DNA of 64,000 nucleotides from Rhinolophus ferrumequinum (GCF_004115265.2 NC_046305.1:42380187-42444186); one strand, 5' to 3'; positions 1 through 25,439 are shown, counted from the first letter of the stretch. The notes: generated by a model not told the origin, from the sequence alone. Translations and numbers: made by a program.

Positions 1-1079
1 CCATCTCCGTCCAGGAGCTGGACTGTCTGCTGAGCCGTCAATGGGCAGAAACAACCATTTAATCTAACTGGACCAATTCTCATTTTTTTTTTTATAGCAG
101 CATTTTGAGGAATGTACATTTCGTCTCTGCCCCAGTCCCCCCTGTTTTTTGCTGGAGACTGAAAAGCAGAGAGGGGAGGCTGAGGGGATAAGAAAAATCT
201 TTGTGAGAATTCTTTACATTCAGGAATATAGTTTTCATACACGTAGATATAAAAAGAGTCTACTTATAAGAATAGTATATCCACAGTAAGAATGTATCCT
301 ACAATAATTAAATTAAATTAGGATTGGGTGAAATGGACACCCCTCAAGATGCAGGCCCGTCAGTGGCAACCTACACGCCCGCCCCCCCGCAATTCACCCT
401 GCTCCTTCTTCCCCAACTGCTGGAGTCTGGTTCCATCTAGTGGCTGAAGTGCGGATGGCACAGAAAAGCTGAGATGGAAAAGACGGCCGTGTCAGAAAGA
501 CAAGCTTCTCAAAGCAAATGAGGACCAGTCCCTGGATATGCCCAAGAGTTAGACTCACTCAGAGGTTTAGAGAAACAATGCTTCCACCTGTAGAACGAGG
601 TCTGCCATTTTAAGGAGCACAGGAGAAATGCTTAATTGCCCCTTTGGGTCCTGTCCCACCCTAAATACTTCTATCTTAGAAGCCACGTCATCTTCCCGAG
701 ACACAGCTCTCACAGCTTCTCCAGGATTAGGAGGCAGAGGTGGGTGGGGGTCAGAAGAAGATAATTGGATGCCCCCCCATCTATGTGCCCAGGGCACACA
801 GCATGGGAAGAGAGCCTCTCCCCAAATCTTCATTTTTCTCTGCTAGTCCTCTCAGGCAGTGCTTCCACCATTCCCCAGTATCCAAGTCCGAAGCTCAAGG
901 TCAATCTAGATTTTCTTCCCTCCCACTGTCCCTTCTCCCTGAACTCCACGTCAGCTGGTCACCAAGCTCTGTTTCTTTTGCCTCCCAAGCGTCCCTCAGC
1001 CCTGGCCTCCTCCTCCAGCCAGGGCTGTGTCTGAACAGCCATCCGACCTAGCGCAGTCTATGGTAACTGCTTCCCACCT

Positions 1080-1500
1080 ATTCTCCCTGCCTCCAGTTTC
1101 CCCTTTAAAATCCACCCCACACGTCTACCAGCCAGCTTTCTAGGCAGCACATTGACCTAGTTTGTTTCCCATTAAAAATCCTTCCATGGCCTCTCTGCCA
1201 AAGAAGACAACCCAGCTCTTGGCAGGGAGCAAAAGGCCCCTTGTGGTGTGGCCCTGCCCACCTTTTTCTGCCTCCACCACCCTTCCCACCAGGCTTCCTG
1301 GCCTCAGGACTGTCTATAGTGTGTGGAAGGTGCCATGTCTGTCTGCCCGGGCTGTTCCCTCTGTGAGGACAGCTCTGCTCCTCCTCTGCTGTCTGGTGCC
1401 TTCAACACATCCTGCACGATCAGCTCAGATGCCATCCTCTCCCACCTACATCCATCACCACAAAAGCACCTAGGACACACTCAGGCACAGAGCTGGCACT
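1080..1500 (+). repeat. L2 LINE fragment
   Basis: The text resembles the 3' part of mammalian L2, including the stretch about short lists of C-rich, T-rich words and a terminal portion close to the 'ctgttccctctg' region. It is strongly diverged. L2 is an ancient CR1-clade LINE, inactive since before the placental radiation. Confidence 0.45.
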
Positions 1501-2554
1501 TCCTCTCAGAAAGCATCCATGTGGAGCTCAGCCTCTACTTGTGAGACAAGGAAGGGCAGTGTCTGAGTCCTGTTGGTGTCCCCAGGGTTGAATGGTGGGG
1601 GTCAGGGCTGGAGCAGCGGCACAGCCAGAGGACAGAGGCCTCATCTGGGGGCAGACTCACCACTGAAGGCAGAGCAGAGAAAGGGGGCCGAACTGCCGGC
1701 ATAAGGGGGTGGAGATGTCACCCGTCCTAGGATGGAGCCATGAGCTGAGCCGGGAAGGGCCTGAAAGAAGCCGGGGTGGGCCAGCGCCTGGAGTCCTCCC
1801 CACAGAGGACAGACACAGTGCCAGACACAGACGGAGTGAGGGGCAGGAGTCGGAGCCAGGACTCCACCCGGGAGGTCTCTGAAGGCCTGAAATGGAGCCG
1901 ATTAAGTGGAAAACTGCTGCTAAAACCCTCTTCTCCTTGAATAGTTAACGGTGAACACGAGATCAAGTTCCAACTGGCTGATGACTAAGCAAACGCGTTG
2001 TGAGTGCATATCGACTGCTGCCCTCCCATCCGCCTCTCCCCGTCTGCGAGACTCTGACCACCAGGCTCTAAGGGTCGGTGAGCGGAGCTGAGACGCGAGG
2101 AGGAAGCCAAAGACTCCTTCAAGCAAAGAAAAAGGTCAGCTCAGCGGAGGCTCCAGGGCTGGCTCTTGCTTCAGAGTTGAGTGTGCGCCGCAAACACACT
2201 CTTTTACTTAGACTGTGCATTTATCTAGGGCGGCTTTGGTTGGGAGGGGATTGAGTCCAGCCCAGGCCCTCAAGCCCTCAAGGGCCACACTCGGCATTCC
2301 TACTCTTTCAGACCTTGCAGTGACAATCCCTGGGTTCCAGAAATAGCTACTTGAAAATTTGCACTGTATCAGCTCTCAGACCAGCCCAAGAATCAACCTG
2401 GAGGACTTACCTGGGGGTGTACCAAAAAAATCAGATCCTACCTGAGTGGGAGGGTGGCACAAGGTGGCCCTAGGGGCCCTTTGTCTATCAGGGTTTCTTT
2501 AGGGATGCTCTTTCTGACAGGGAATTAGAAATGACATAAAGAACCATCTTTACA

Positions 2555-2996
2555 CAAATAGCTTTTCCCCATCAACTGATAAATGGATGAATAAAATGCG
2601 CTGTATCCAGGCGATGGAATATTATTACTCAGTCATAAAAAGAAGTGAAGTACTGCCACCTTGAAAACGCTATCTAAGAAGCCAGACACAAAAGCACACA
2701 TCTTGTCTGATTCTATTTGTGGGAAACGGCCACAATCGGCACATCTATAGAAACAGGAAGCAGATTGGTCGTTGCCTCGGGCTGAGGGTAGGAAAATGGA
2801 GAGTGACAACTAATGGGTATGGGGTTTCTTTTTGGGGTGGCCAGAATGTTCTAAAACGAGACGGTGGTGATAGGTACACAACTCTGTGAATATCCTAAAG
2901 ACGACTGAATGTTAAATGGGTGAATTCGTATGGCGTGTGAATTATAGCACAAGAAAGCCTTTAAAAGTAAATATTAAAATCCATAAATTGAGAAAA
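2555..2996 (+). repeat. L1 LINE 3' end, sense
   Basis: The end of L1 ORF2 and the 3' UTR can be read in order: 'catcaactgataaatggatg', 'ggaatattattactcagtc', 'gtgatggt'-like text, 'actctgtgaatat' and a final 'gtgaattata'. An A-rich tail closes it near 2990. It is 5'-truncated and clearly diverged, so an old L1M-type copy. Confidence 0.8.
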
Positions 2997-4436
2997 AAAG
3001 AAAAGCTGTCCAACGTCAGCGCATAGGCTGTGGCCAACGCCCCCAGGCTGGAAAGAACGAGGCCAGGACCCATCTCAGTGTCCCTCACAGCTGAACAAAA
3101 TGGCCCATCTTTACCAGAACCAGGGCTCAGCTTTTGAGGTGTAGGGCTTCCAGGGACCCTAGAGGTCCTCAGGGTCTTGGGAACAACAGGACTGCGACAT
3201 TGCAGGCTGGCAAATGATTTGCTGTCCTTTTATGTTCATTGAACGTTTATTTTGTGTGGTGGGGAGAAGAAGGGTATATGAAATAAGGCATTTGCAATAT
3301 GTGGTTTCCTATAGCAGGCAACTTGCATGGTATTCCAAGCTGTTTACAGTGTAGATAAATAAAAGAAATCCTTCATTAGCCATACAAAAGCATTGTACCG
3401 TGCACCATGCAGTTTGGGCTTTCTGTTTATTGTGACTGCAATTTAAAATGCGTGTCAGTTGGCTGCACTCAGAGGCCATGGAGCTCTGGAAATAACGCAC
3501 TGCATAGCTGCACCTTAGACCTCACAGATGTGTGCATGAAAAAAACGTTTCCTGGAGGCAAGATGTCTCCTGCAAGAATGTTTTTATATTTTTTTCCACT
3601 GGGTATGTGGGGGGCATTGCCCACATTGTGAAAGCAGAGAAGTTCCTGTGGTAGGTAGCAGCTGAGAGATGTGTGGGCCTCTCTGAGAACTGCACCCTGG
3701 ACCGCTGACCCTGGGGAGGAATAAGGTTGAAATATAAACCATTCTTTCCTTGTGCCAACCCTGGTGGGGCTATTCCTCAGAAGCCCAAAGCCATAGAGTC
3801 ACGTTGGAAAACAACTTTTAGATGGAGAAAGACTTGACTTTTCTTCAGCCCTCCTGAGACCCCTCTAGACGTCTGCAAGCTGCCATTGAGGCCTTCCACT
3901 CAGTAATGAAAGGGTCTGGAGGGAGACTGCAGTCAGTCACAAGCCTGAGAGAACTGCTGGGACCTCAAGAAGACCACTTGGCCCAGGCCACAGAGGATGG
4001 CTCTCTGTCCAGAAGATTCTTTCTTATCTCAGCCTCTGCCTACTTGGAAAGGCTCACAGGGACATCAGCTTCATTTAAATATTAGCACAACTTGGAGGAA
4101 AAGCATGGGTGTGGATCAGGGCCCCCAGTACTCCCCGCCTCCTGGCCTGGCGGTACAGAGGGGACTTGGTTTTGAGGGCGAGAATTAGTGAGGAGGATTC
4201 ACTGGGTCTAAACAGAGAGAAACACTGATGAGTAAGAAGCCGTGGGCACAGTTCTGACAGAGACAAGGCCTAGAGGAGCCTGTGAAATTCTGTCACAAAA
4301 CAGCCCCAGAGACTCAGTAAACAAATACGTCAAGCTTGACATTTTCTTGTCATTTTGCATTTTGCTTGGTTGACATTCTCATGGAATTAGCAGCAAAGCT
4401 ACCTTGGTGATGTTTCCCCACAGGAGTTTAGCGCAG

Positions 4437-4640
4437 TGGTTAATAGCACAGACTGAGAGTTTGAACCCTGGTCAGGCTCCTTACTAGGTAGGGACTTTGG
4501 CCAAGTACCGAAACTCTCGACCTCAGTCTCTCCATCTGTAAAATGGCTATAATACAATAGTACTTGCCTCTTAGGGTTGCTGTGAGTTAGCTAGTTCATG
4601 CAAAGTGCTTAGGATGGGCCCAGCATGCAGAAGCTCCATG
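4437..4640 (+). repeat. MIR SINE
   Basis: Sense MIR: 'agcgcagtggttaatagcac' at the start, then 'tttgaaccctgg', 'tctccatctgtaaaatgg' and a GGGTTGCTGTGAG core, ending with 'gcccagcatgcag'. Nearly full length. Confidence 0.85.
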
Positions 4641-5257
4641 GGAATGTCTTATACTTTTTTATTTGTGAAGACATTGTGGACAGTCACCTCTGGGATTCCT
4701 GTGCCTCTCGGGACCGGCTCACTAGGCCAGCGTTACCTAGGGGCATCTCCTCCGTGGGCTAAACTGATGAAACTGCCAGCAATGAGTGAAAACCTATCCT
4801 GGAAGTGCTTCAATTCCCTAGGATTCAAACATGATAGGAAGAAAATTATAGTTTGTCCAGATCACGTTCTATTATTATCATGGAGTTTAGAAGCACAGGT
4901 TTAGGTAGGCAAAGCTTAGTAACAACTCTGTTTGGGAACATAGATATGGCTATCTTATCTAAGCGCACCTTGAAACCTTGTTTAAACACATGAACTGTTG
5001 TTCCATAGTAAAATGGAATGTTTGCTCAATAATGGGCTATGATCTTAATACTGCTATTCGTTTTTTTCCCCCCTGAAAAACGCGTAAGGAGAGTGGGCTC
5101 TGAATTCTCTCCTGGCTCTTCTCAGATTGTGTTCAAATTAAACCTGACATAGCATGTGTGTCCTCTGAGACAGGCTCCACTGTGGATGGCGGCTGTCCCC
5201 CCCACCAGGAGGGCACAATATTAGGAAATGTCATTCGCCTTATACACTTGCAGGTCC

Positions 5258-5395
5258 CCAACTTAAGTGTGCACAGGAGCACAGGAAGAAGGTGTTACAA
5301 TGCTGGTCCCTGGGTTACCTCCAGATATTCTAATTCAGCCTTGAACAAGCCCAACTCTCTGGTTATGACTCTGATGCAGGTGGCTGCTGCACCTC
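5258..5395 (+). repeat. MER5A-like hAT MITE fragment
   Basis: The order 'ctggtccctggg', 'agatattctaattcag' and 'ctctgatgcaggtgg' resembles the middle and end of MER5A, an old nonautonomous hAT (Charlie) element. The ends are decayed. Confidence 0.45.
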
Positions 5396-8300
5396 CGCCC
5401 CCAGAGAAGCACAGCCCGACCCTGTCACCCCGACCGCTGGAGGAAATAAATTAAACATAAAGTGAAAATTCTAGTTTTCTTTCCAAGGGGCAGAGGGGCT
5501 AGTTTCTATCGGAAAAAGCGCCAGTCAAGCTAGAGTGGGATCCTCATGTTAAAACAAGCACTAACAACACAGGAGAGAAGGGAGTGGGGAGAAAGGGTGC
5601 ATGTGGCTGGGCCTGGTTCTGCATCCACCCAGAAGTAGGTTCCAAAGGGGGAATGATTGTCCTTGTGAAAACCTCAATCACAAAAGTGGCAAATTGAACA
5701 AAGAATACAAAGACTGTGGGGGTGGGGCTGTGGAGGAGAGAGAAAGGAAACCCCTCTAAGGGGCTATTATTTCCACTCTTGAAGGCAGCAGCTGGGCCCA
5801 CACCTGGATGCTGGAAAGCCATGTAGTCCGCAGTGACTGCCCCAAGGTGCCAGCCAGGAGGCAGACACGTGTCCTAATGTGTCCCAGTCCCCATCTGGGG
5901 CCCAGTTGGGAGAGGGAGAGACAGGGACCTGAACCACCAAATGGGATGCTGAGTGGCCGGATGGGGGATTAGGGAGTCAGGCAACAAAAAGTGGTACCCA
6001 GGCCCCTTGGCTAAGGGCAGCACTACTCTCTAAGAGCCTTCTGGTGGCAGGTATCTTAGTAAGTAGCCTCGTGGGTGGAGGCAGCCCACAACTGGCTCCA
6101 GGGTGTGGGGAAGGGAATCAAACATTTGATAGCCCCCTCTGCCTGGCTTGTCATACTTGGTCTTATTAGCCTCCAAGAAGGGACACTGAGAAGATGCCCA
6201 GGTGCAGGCCCAGAGAGGCAGGGTCAGAGGGAGGAAGCTTGAGTGTTCTGGGGGAGGGGGATGGAGCACTTGGGAGGTTTGGTCCCAGCAGGGCAGCCAA
6301 GCCGCAGCTGGAGAAAGATGGTAGAGAAGGTTTGCCGGACTCCCTGTTGCAGTCTCGGGTGGACAGCATGGGCCCTGAGAGCCCTAACTGGCAAGGGGCA
6401 GCTGTGATATGACTAAGTGGGGCACTGTCAGTCGTCTAGTGTCCAGATGTTCTTTTTCTTCTTCTCCTTAGAGAGTTTGGGTGCTTCCTATCATGAGGAT
6501 GGCCGCCTGTGGCCACCACGCCTCCCCCGACAGTCTGCACCCTCCTTGGAGCCCTGGACCTGGGGGGACCCATGGAGACAACCTATCACAAAGCATGTGG
6601 GCCGAGGGGGGGGTGAGGGGGAGGGCTGTGCTGGGTTGCCCCAGAGGTACCCTGAGCTTTTGGGGAGCTGAGTACAATCAGAAATGGGCCTGTATGCTGC
6701 CCCTAGCACCTCCTACCCCCTTCCCTAGACGCTGCCCTCCCTACCTCCTACCTGCCTCCTCCTTCTCCTGGCCCTGCTGTCTGGTAGTCCAATCTCTCCT
6801 GGTGGCACTGGGACCAAAAGTTCAGATTCTTAGCTCAGCTCCCTGAGGGGTCAGGCAGCTCTTAGAGTCTGTTTCCACATCTGATACGTGGGGACACTAA
6901 TTCCTGCCACCTTGTGAGGTTGTCATGAGCTATACCCACGACAGAGTGTCACTGGCCTTTCCTGCCCTGGGCCCGGGGGTGCTTGTTAGGGTCCCAGAGT
7001 CCTGTCCCCCATCGCAGAGTCACTGAATCTGACTTGCTGGAGAGGCGGCCTGGGAAGCTGGAGTTTTAGCAGCGATTAAGCCAGGTGACCTCAGCGACTC
7101 AATTTTCTCCGCTTGAATCCTGAACTTAGGGTGGAAAGAAACAGCTTACGCCCACTCCCGCCTCTGACTGACCATGAAACCGGCCCGGTGGGTGGGGGTG
7201 AGGCTGACCTCCCCGAGCCCAAGGAAAAGATACATGTTAGAGCCCCTCTTTGCTCATGTTTATCCATCACCCTCCCTCCCGCTCTGCGATTGCAGTCTTT
7301 TTTTTAAAAAAAAAAATGTTTTAAATGCTACCCCAAATAGACCCACCCAGGACTTGACTGCACACTGCAGCCCTCCTCATTCTGTAAACCGCCGCGTGGA
7401 GTCAGTCTGTTCAGTTCAAGGTGAAGATTCTAACTTGGACTATTTATAATTCCCAAGATGGAGTGTTAATTTCAAAGCAGTCACACCAGATGTCAAGTTG
7501 GAAGTTGAGAGGGAGAGAAGCGTCCTCATAAATTAATGTTGCCAGTGATTAATGTTTGATATTTTTTAACATAAATTCATCACAGAGGGAAAAAATCCTC
7601 TTTGATTAATGGCTGGGTGTTGTGCGGCCCTCCCATTGGTGAGGGGTTGCTGGAAAACTTTAGTTATAGCTTCAGGGAAAGATCTGACAGAAGAAAATAA
7701 GTGAACCCTGAGCCAGATTCCCTTGTGGACCTGCCTTTGGGCTGAGACCAGCAGGCTTGGGAGTCCTGTACTTCTTGCCCTCTGCCCGTCCCTTGTCCTC
7801 TGTGCTTCCTGCTCCAGTCCCGGGCTGGCCCAGGCTGGAGGAGCCACTGCTTGGTTTCATCACAGCCTGGGAGGCAGAGACTTCTCTTTCATCTGGGCTC
7901 TGCCAATAAGTGAAGGGACTCATATTGGAGACCAACACTAGGGGGGCTTCGTCTGCACAGGATAACAATAAAAGTTTACCCTTATGTAAAAGTTGGTCTA
8001 TTTCCCTCCAAAGCTGCATTTCCGGTATCTCTTGGAAAATGAAAGCCCTGGCATCCCGGAGCTGGGTTGCCACAGTGGCACTAACTGGTGGTAGTTCCGA
8101 CATACCGGGACCCACCACTTGTCAGGGGCGCCACCACACCAGCTGGTGGCGGGGGTTTGTCGCTGACCTGTGAATAATTTGTTTGATCTGCACAGTTTTG
8201 GTGTGCATCGTGCTTAAAACAAATTTGGAAGTTCAGTCAACCACGGCTGAGATCACTTTGACGGCAGGAAGGGAGAGGGTGGGGACTTTCACAAATGCTG

Positions 8301-8514
8301 AGGACAGTCTTCTGACGCATTTTCCAGGTCTCTGTCCTTCTGAGGTCTCTCCCAGTTGAGCCATTGATGTTCCTCTGTCTTACACTTAAGACCCTATGAC
8401 TCCCTGATCTCCTTCAGCTTGAGGTTTGTCAAGTGTGGACGTAACGCAGTTATCTTTGCTGAATCACCGAATTTTGGTGCTGGGAGGGCCGTGTTGTCAA
8501 ACTGAGAGGATGTG

Positions 8515-8690
8515 TAGTCAAGAATCACACAGACAAGTTTAAATGCCAGCTCCATTTGTTATTAGCTGAGTGACTTGGAAAATTAGTGAAGCTTTCTAAG
8601 CTCCTGTTTGCTCACTTGGGCAATGGAGATACTTTAAAGGAGTCGATACCTGATGCCCGCCACTAAGTAAGCATGTGATGCACGTTCTAG
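8515..8690 (+). repeat. MIR SINE
   Basis: Sense MIR with 'agctgagtgacttgg', 'gctcctgtttgctcacttgg' and 'gcaatggagatac'. Diverged and without its 5' end. Confidence 0.65.
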
Positions 8691-9339
8691 ACTTTTAGCG
8701 TGGTTGAATAATATTTTTGAGATACTGATTTGATTTTTTAAAAAACCTCTCATTTTCTCCTTTTCTCTTTCCCTCAGGCAAGGAAAAGCCAGCTCTGGCT
8801 TTCTTTGCCTCAGAGAAGATGCGAGCAGGGCAGAAAACAGAAGTGACCTGCAGGATTTCCAGGTCAGGATGTTATTGCCTAAAGCCTGAACCCATAGGAG
8901 AACTTGGGGTCTTCAGAGGATGTAGAAGGAAAAGGTGGGGGGAGACGGTCAGGTCCTGAGGGGTGGGGACGTGGATCCTGCTTCCTGGTGGGGCACAGGG
9001 AACTGGAAAGACCAGAGCGGAGTAACATGTGGCTTGTCTGGGAAGTATGATCAAAGTAGCTTCCAGAAGGCTAGGTTGGCCCAGGTGCGGCATGGAGGAA
9101 ACTGGGGCCCTGGGCAGGGACAAGGAATGACCACCGGGCACAACCCCGAAATTTGGCAGGCTGGAGAGTCACGTGAGCCAAAGCACATCTGTGGGACACT
9201 GCGCGAAAATGACAAAGATTACTTTCTCTCTAGCCTGGAGGGATGAGGGCACAATGCAGAAATTCAATTGATTTATAGAGCAGGAAAAGAACAGAGGCGT
9301 TGTATACACCTGAGATTCAGACCAGCTCCGTGAGCTTGT

Positions 9340-9590
9340 AACTCCCACATTTCACAGACGAGGAATCGAGACTGGGGAATGATATGGAACATTCAAGGTC
9401 ACACAACTGCAGTCTTCACCGCTCATATCCGCAGAAGACCCAGCACATGGAAGCATTTGACTTATCTTTGGTCCTCACATGACCTTCTCAGTATCGTTGT
9501 CCCTCCAGGAGAGGAAATTGAGGCACCAAGAAGTAAAGGAACTCACTCAAGTTCACACCACCATGTGGCAGGCCCAGGGTGGTCACACCT
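9340..9590 (-). repeat. Two antisense MIR fragments
   Basis: Two neighbouring copies of the antisense MIR core: 'cacatttcacagacgagg' followed by 'caaggtcacacaactgc', then 'ggagaggaaattgaggcacc' followed by 'caagttcacaccaccatgtg'. Confidence 0.6.
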
Positions 9591-9649
9591 GCACATCCCC
9601 AAAACCATACTCCCCTGCCTGTTGGCCCCTTGCAGCAGAAGGCGTCTGT

Positions 9650-9825
9650 CCCTTTGGATCTCCTCTTATACTGCTTAGCACAGCAGGGTCACATATTGAA
9701 TACAATCTGTCCCCATCGACTGGGGGCTCCCTAGGGGTGGAGATGACATCATTTCCATATGTCTGGGTCCGGTGGGAGCACATAGAAGATGCTCAAGAAA
9801 CTGACTTGAATTGGCTTTGTTGATG
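9650..9825 (+). repeat. L2 LINE 3' end
   Basis: The L2 terminal words 'tgggggctccctagggg' and 'agcacatagaagatgctcaag' lie in the right order for a sense L2 3' end. Confidence 0.55.
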
Positions 9826-10454
9826 CTTGTGTCTGAGTGGAGATCACAAGGCTGGGTACCCAGATGAGGTTGTCCCCAGCCCTGATTTTGTTTTCTCCAT
9901 GTTCGTGGATCAGTCCCCCGACACAAGGAATCTAGACCCCTAGAGTCATTCCCACTGGTGCTGGGTAAGCAGTAATGAAATCTTATCGTGGCTTTTCTAA
10001 AAGCTTTTTGCAGGTCTTGGCCTGCTTCCGTTGGATACACAGCCTTAACACTCTGTGTAATCTCAGGCAGCGTTCCCGATGGTGTGCACCTGAAAGCGGT
10101 TAGAATGATCCCAATCTTGCGAATAAACAGAGCAACCAGTGCCAAGGGATCTTTGTGTCTTGGCTTTGAGGTCACCTTCCAGTGGGAGAGGTGGCCAAGC
10201 CTCCTTTCCAAGGCTCATGGGGCAGCAGCGTTTGCTGTGGGGTCAGCGTGGGACACTGTTGACGGAGCAGAGCGGTGCAGCTCCCACCTGACATTGCTGA
10301 CCCCAGCAGGTCCCAGCCCCAGATGCTGCAGACGGGCCCACTGCCCACAGGTACGGCTGTCCCAACGGCTGTCCAGAGGCGAGGAGGGGTGGGCTAGAAG
10401 CAGAGCTGCCCCCAGACTTGCATGTAAACTCATGAAATTCCCACTGCGGGCCTG

Positions 10455-10700
10455 GCCCAGTGGTGTAGTGTGTAGCGTGTCAGACCAGGAGTCTTGTGAC
10501 TGTTCAAACTCGTCTTCATTGTGTGCAAACCCTTTAACATCCGTGAACCTCCATTTCCTCACCTGCAGGACATAATATAGATGCAGCCGGCTATTCCATG
10601 CGAGTGGTGGGAAGACTATGTATTCACGCATTTGCTTAAGCAAACATTTATTGACCATCTACTAGGTGTCATGTTAGGTGCTGGTGTGTGGGAAGAAACA
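10455..10700. repeat. MIR (+) followed by L2 (-)
   Basis: MIR in sense: 'cccagtggtgtagtgtgtag', 'aaccctttaacatccgtg', 'cacctgcaggacataatat'. From about 10635 the words 'aacatttattgaccatctac' and 'gttaggtgctgg' are the antisense 3' end of an L2. Confidence 0.6.
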
Positions 10701-12145
10701 CTGCTCAGATACAGGGCCACTGTGAAAGGACAGGCAGGCCCTGGGCCGGCCGGGCAGGAAACAGGAAACAAGCGGTGCCATTTGGTGTGTGTTTTCTCTC
10801 TGCTACCCTGGGTTTTGGAAAGGGAGGGTGCCCTGAAGACAGCTGGATGTGCTGTGGCTGCTTTCTAGGGCCTGAAGGGCAGCGGTGTCCCGGCCTTCCG
10901 AGAGGAGGCGTGGGTGGGATGTCACCATGGCAGGGATCAGATCCGGCTGTCTTCCTAACTCCTGTCATAGAACACCCAGTTCCCCTGTTGGCGGGCCTTT
11001 TCAGGTTTTTTCTAAGGTGTTTTGCAAGTCAAATACAGGAAACTCCTAGATCTGGCTCTCCCCCAGGTGCCCACCACGTCCAGGGCCCACACGCCCACGG
11101 CTCCGGCTGCCCAGCCTGCCCTCTCTGTTCCAGTTCCATGCCTTTCTCTGCCATAGCTAGCAGGCCCTCCTCATTTTGCAGACGTCTGTTCCTGAGGGAG
11201 TCGGCAGACGGCCATGTAGTCCTCTGCACATCTGTGGTACCAAAGCCCTTTATCCTGACTTGATCCTGGTTTTCCATGTTATAGCCTCCCCGCGCCCTGG
11301 GACGTGATCTTCTCCACCCCTTTCATGGCTAAGTCTCTGTTTTCCTTCACATCCTCATTCTCCCTCAGGCTGCAGGCCTGAAACACATCTGGCCTGGGTG
11401 GCCTGGTCGCTGGGACCCTCTTCTCATCACGATCCCTGCCTGTGTACTTCGCGGAAGCTCTTCCTCGATCCCTTGCACGGGACTCAGATGTCTTGTCTTG
11501 GCCTAACCTGCTCTCTAAACCCGACCATCCTGTCAGCTTCTTCCTTCCCCTCTGTGTGTGGCACATGCCTGCCTCCCCTGTTCACCTCCCCAGGCCTCCC
11601 AATTACTCCTGGGATCTAGTATCTACCCTTTACCTTCCCAACACCCTCCTAACATGAACCAAGGGCCACAGCAGAGTCTCTTAGGACTAAGCGACAGACT
11701 GAACACGCTGCCTCAGATGCCACTTTGGGAGTAGACCGAGTGCCCCTGGGGAACTAGGCTGGAAGATTCCCGGACAGGGCAGCGGCCGACTCCCAGGAAG
11801 TCAGGCCCAGGGAGGGGAGGCAGCGAGGGCAGGAGAGGGGTCCGTTGGAAATAGACCTCTTTGCAGACCACAATGTGGAACATGAGATAGGTTTCTGCTG
11901 GTGGCCACCTGTGTTAGCTTAAGAAATGTTGTTTAGAAGGGGAAATCAGATCAGGGAGGCCTGTGTGACATTTCTCGGCATATGTACACTTCACCTTTGA
12001 AGTCCCTGGACTGGTGGAACGTGTGGCCCTTATCAGGGGGGTGTTGGGTAGTCCGCGCGCTATCTTAATGTGTTTGAAAAATGGTCTGAGGTCAGGGGCT
12101 ATCTCTGCAGCCTGGGCTTCCAGCCAGAGGGAACCTCGCACCCTC

Positions 12146-12151
12146 TATAAA
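12146..12151 (+). promoter_or_regulatory. CYM: TATA box of CYM
   Basis: TATAAA lies 51 bases before the chymosin ATG, which puts the transcription start near 12175 and leaves a 5' UTR of roughly 25-30 bases. A strong TATA box with a short leader is usual for gastric aspartic protease genes. The start site is inferred by spacing only. Confidence 0.75.
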
Positions 12152-12201
12152 GGCTGTGGGACTCGGCGCTGGCTCAAGCAGTGGCCAGCTCGCCATCCAG
12201 G

Positions 12202-23844
<11,643 letters not shown>

Positions 23845-23927
23845 CCGCACGGCTGACCGCGGACCACGCTGCCCCAAACGCACACGCACGCATGCACATG
23901 CATCAGGTTGTCAGGCAGATGGTTCTC

Positions 23928-23933
23928 AATAAA
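23928..23933 (+). terminator. CYM: Polyadenylation signal of CYM
   Basis: AATAAA lies 84 bases after the stop codon, so a 3' UTR of about 100 bases and cleavage near 23950 are expected. This is short, as in other gastric protease genes. Confidence 0.8.
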
Positions 23934-25439
23934 TACCACTCCTCTGCAAAGCCTGGTTTTACTTGGGGCTGAAGCCCTGCGTCGTTATGGGGTGGGGCGT
24001 GATGGTCACATGGTGTGTCTGGCAGAGCTGGGGCCGCAGAGGTTGGGGAGGGTCAGGGACATTGCTGGTGGGTGGAGACTTTCCCAAGGGAATGGCTCAT
24101 TTCAAGCTCAGGTCAGGTAAAATCAAGGTACGTCTTGCCTTCCTGTTCTCCCACTCTAGATCTTTCTCAGGAAAGGGTACAGTTAGGGAGACCATGGCAG
24201 GATGAGTCTTGTACCTGGGGAGCAAGGGCTTGGGGGTATGAGAACACTGAGCAGAGAACACTGACCCAGGGAGAGAAAGGCTCTGGGCTATCACTAGACA
24301 CAGTTTGGGGAATAGGCAGAAGGCATCTGGGAAAGCCTGAAGGTCCTGAGGTTGCCGTGACCTTGGGGAAGGCCCACAGCCCAGAGTTCCACCCTCAGTT
24401 TTAGAGGCTCCAAACCTGACTTGCTAGTGCCTGGAGAATGGCTCCATCACTTCATCGAAAAGGCTAGTCTTTTCCCCAACAGGGGACAGAACAATTGATT
24501 AGGCTTCCGGGGTCATGTTACTCTTGACCCCTGTCCCACCTTACCCTGACCACACTTGCCTCCATACCAGCTGAGGAGCAGTTGAGTCCTGCAGCAGTCT
24601 CAGAGAGCCTGAAGGTATAACAGGTTTGTCCACGACACTTCACAAAGGAGACGGTCTTTTATAAAGAGGATTGTGTGTGTGTGTGTGTGGGGGGGCTCCC
24701 CACAGGAGCCGTGGATGTGGTCCTGTTGACAGGCCCCTCTCGTGGGGTCTTTCTCGGCTATACCCAAAGACAAAGAAGAAGAAGGACCCAGGCAGTGGCG
24801 ATGCGGTCCGCAGGGCTTGTTTGCATCTGTGGCTGAGCAGCCAGCTCTGGTCATAGAGGGACTGGTGGCCTCTGGCAGGGAAGGAGCAGGCCTGGCTCTG
24901 GAGGGTGTGACGTGGAAAGAGGGTTCAGGCTGCAATCTGTGGTGACTTGAGGAGCCAGGGGGGGTTTGGGGCAGAGGTTACCATCGAACGTTCTAGGACT
25001 TCGAGCACAGTGGGCAGCGGGCCTTGATGTCTGAGGCTTACAGGGTCAGGGAGGGGAGCGTGGGAGGAGTAAGTGCTGGCATTGGGTGACTTCTCTAAGC
25101 CTTGCTTTTCTTATCTAGAACCAATACTGTCTGTTTGCCAAGAATGAGACAGAACTGGGCCATTTTCATTATTTTTAGGCTTCTTGTAAGTTAAAAAAAA
25201 GTGCCAAACAAGCTCACAAAAATGGTGTTATATTTCAATGGTTTATGCTTAACAACTTGTACTTGAAGCATCCAGATCTCAACTGGAGATAATGTAGAAA
25301 GTCTAAACACGACAACTTCCCTAAATGGGAAGCTTGGACCAAATGGTCCCGCACCGCACCCGCTGGCCCACACCGGGCCCACCTGGCCCAGGGGCCATCC
25401 CTCTCCTGAAAGTGACCATACAGTGAGGCAGCTTCCTCC

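Larger units (their letters stand above)
1..12120. other. Intergenic region upstream of CYM
   Basis: I see no exon of a recognisable gene here. Short open frames are present but have no family motifs and overlap repeats or GC-rich intergenic DNA. The repeats I can identify (L2, L1 3' end, MIR, MER5-like) are listed separately. From mammalian synteny PROK1 would be expected further to the left, but its cysteine-rich exons were not seen. Stretches such as 2000-2500, 3000-4400, 5450-6800, 7000-8480 and 10720-12100 look unique or too decayed to name. Confidence 0.6.

Noticed and set aside
9988-10575. Open frame of 195 codons upstream of CYM
   Set aside because: It runs through a MIR, and its translation shows no domain. 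I also looked here for PROK1 exons and found none.
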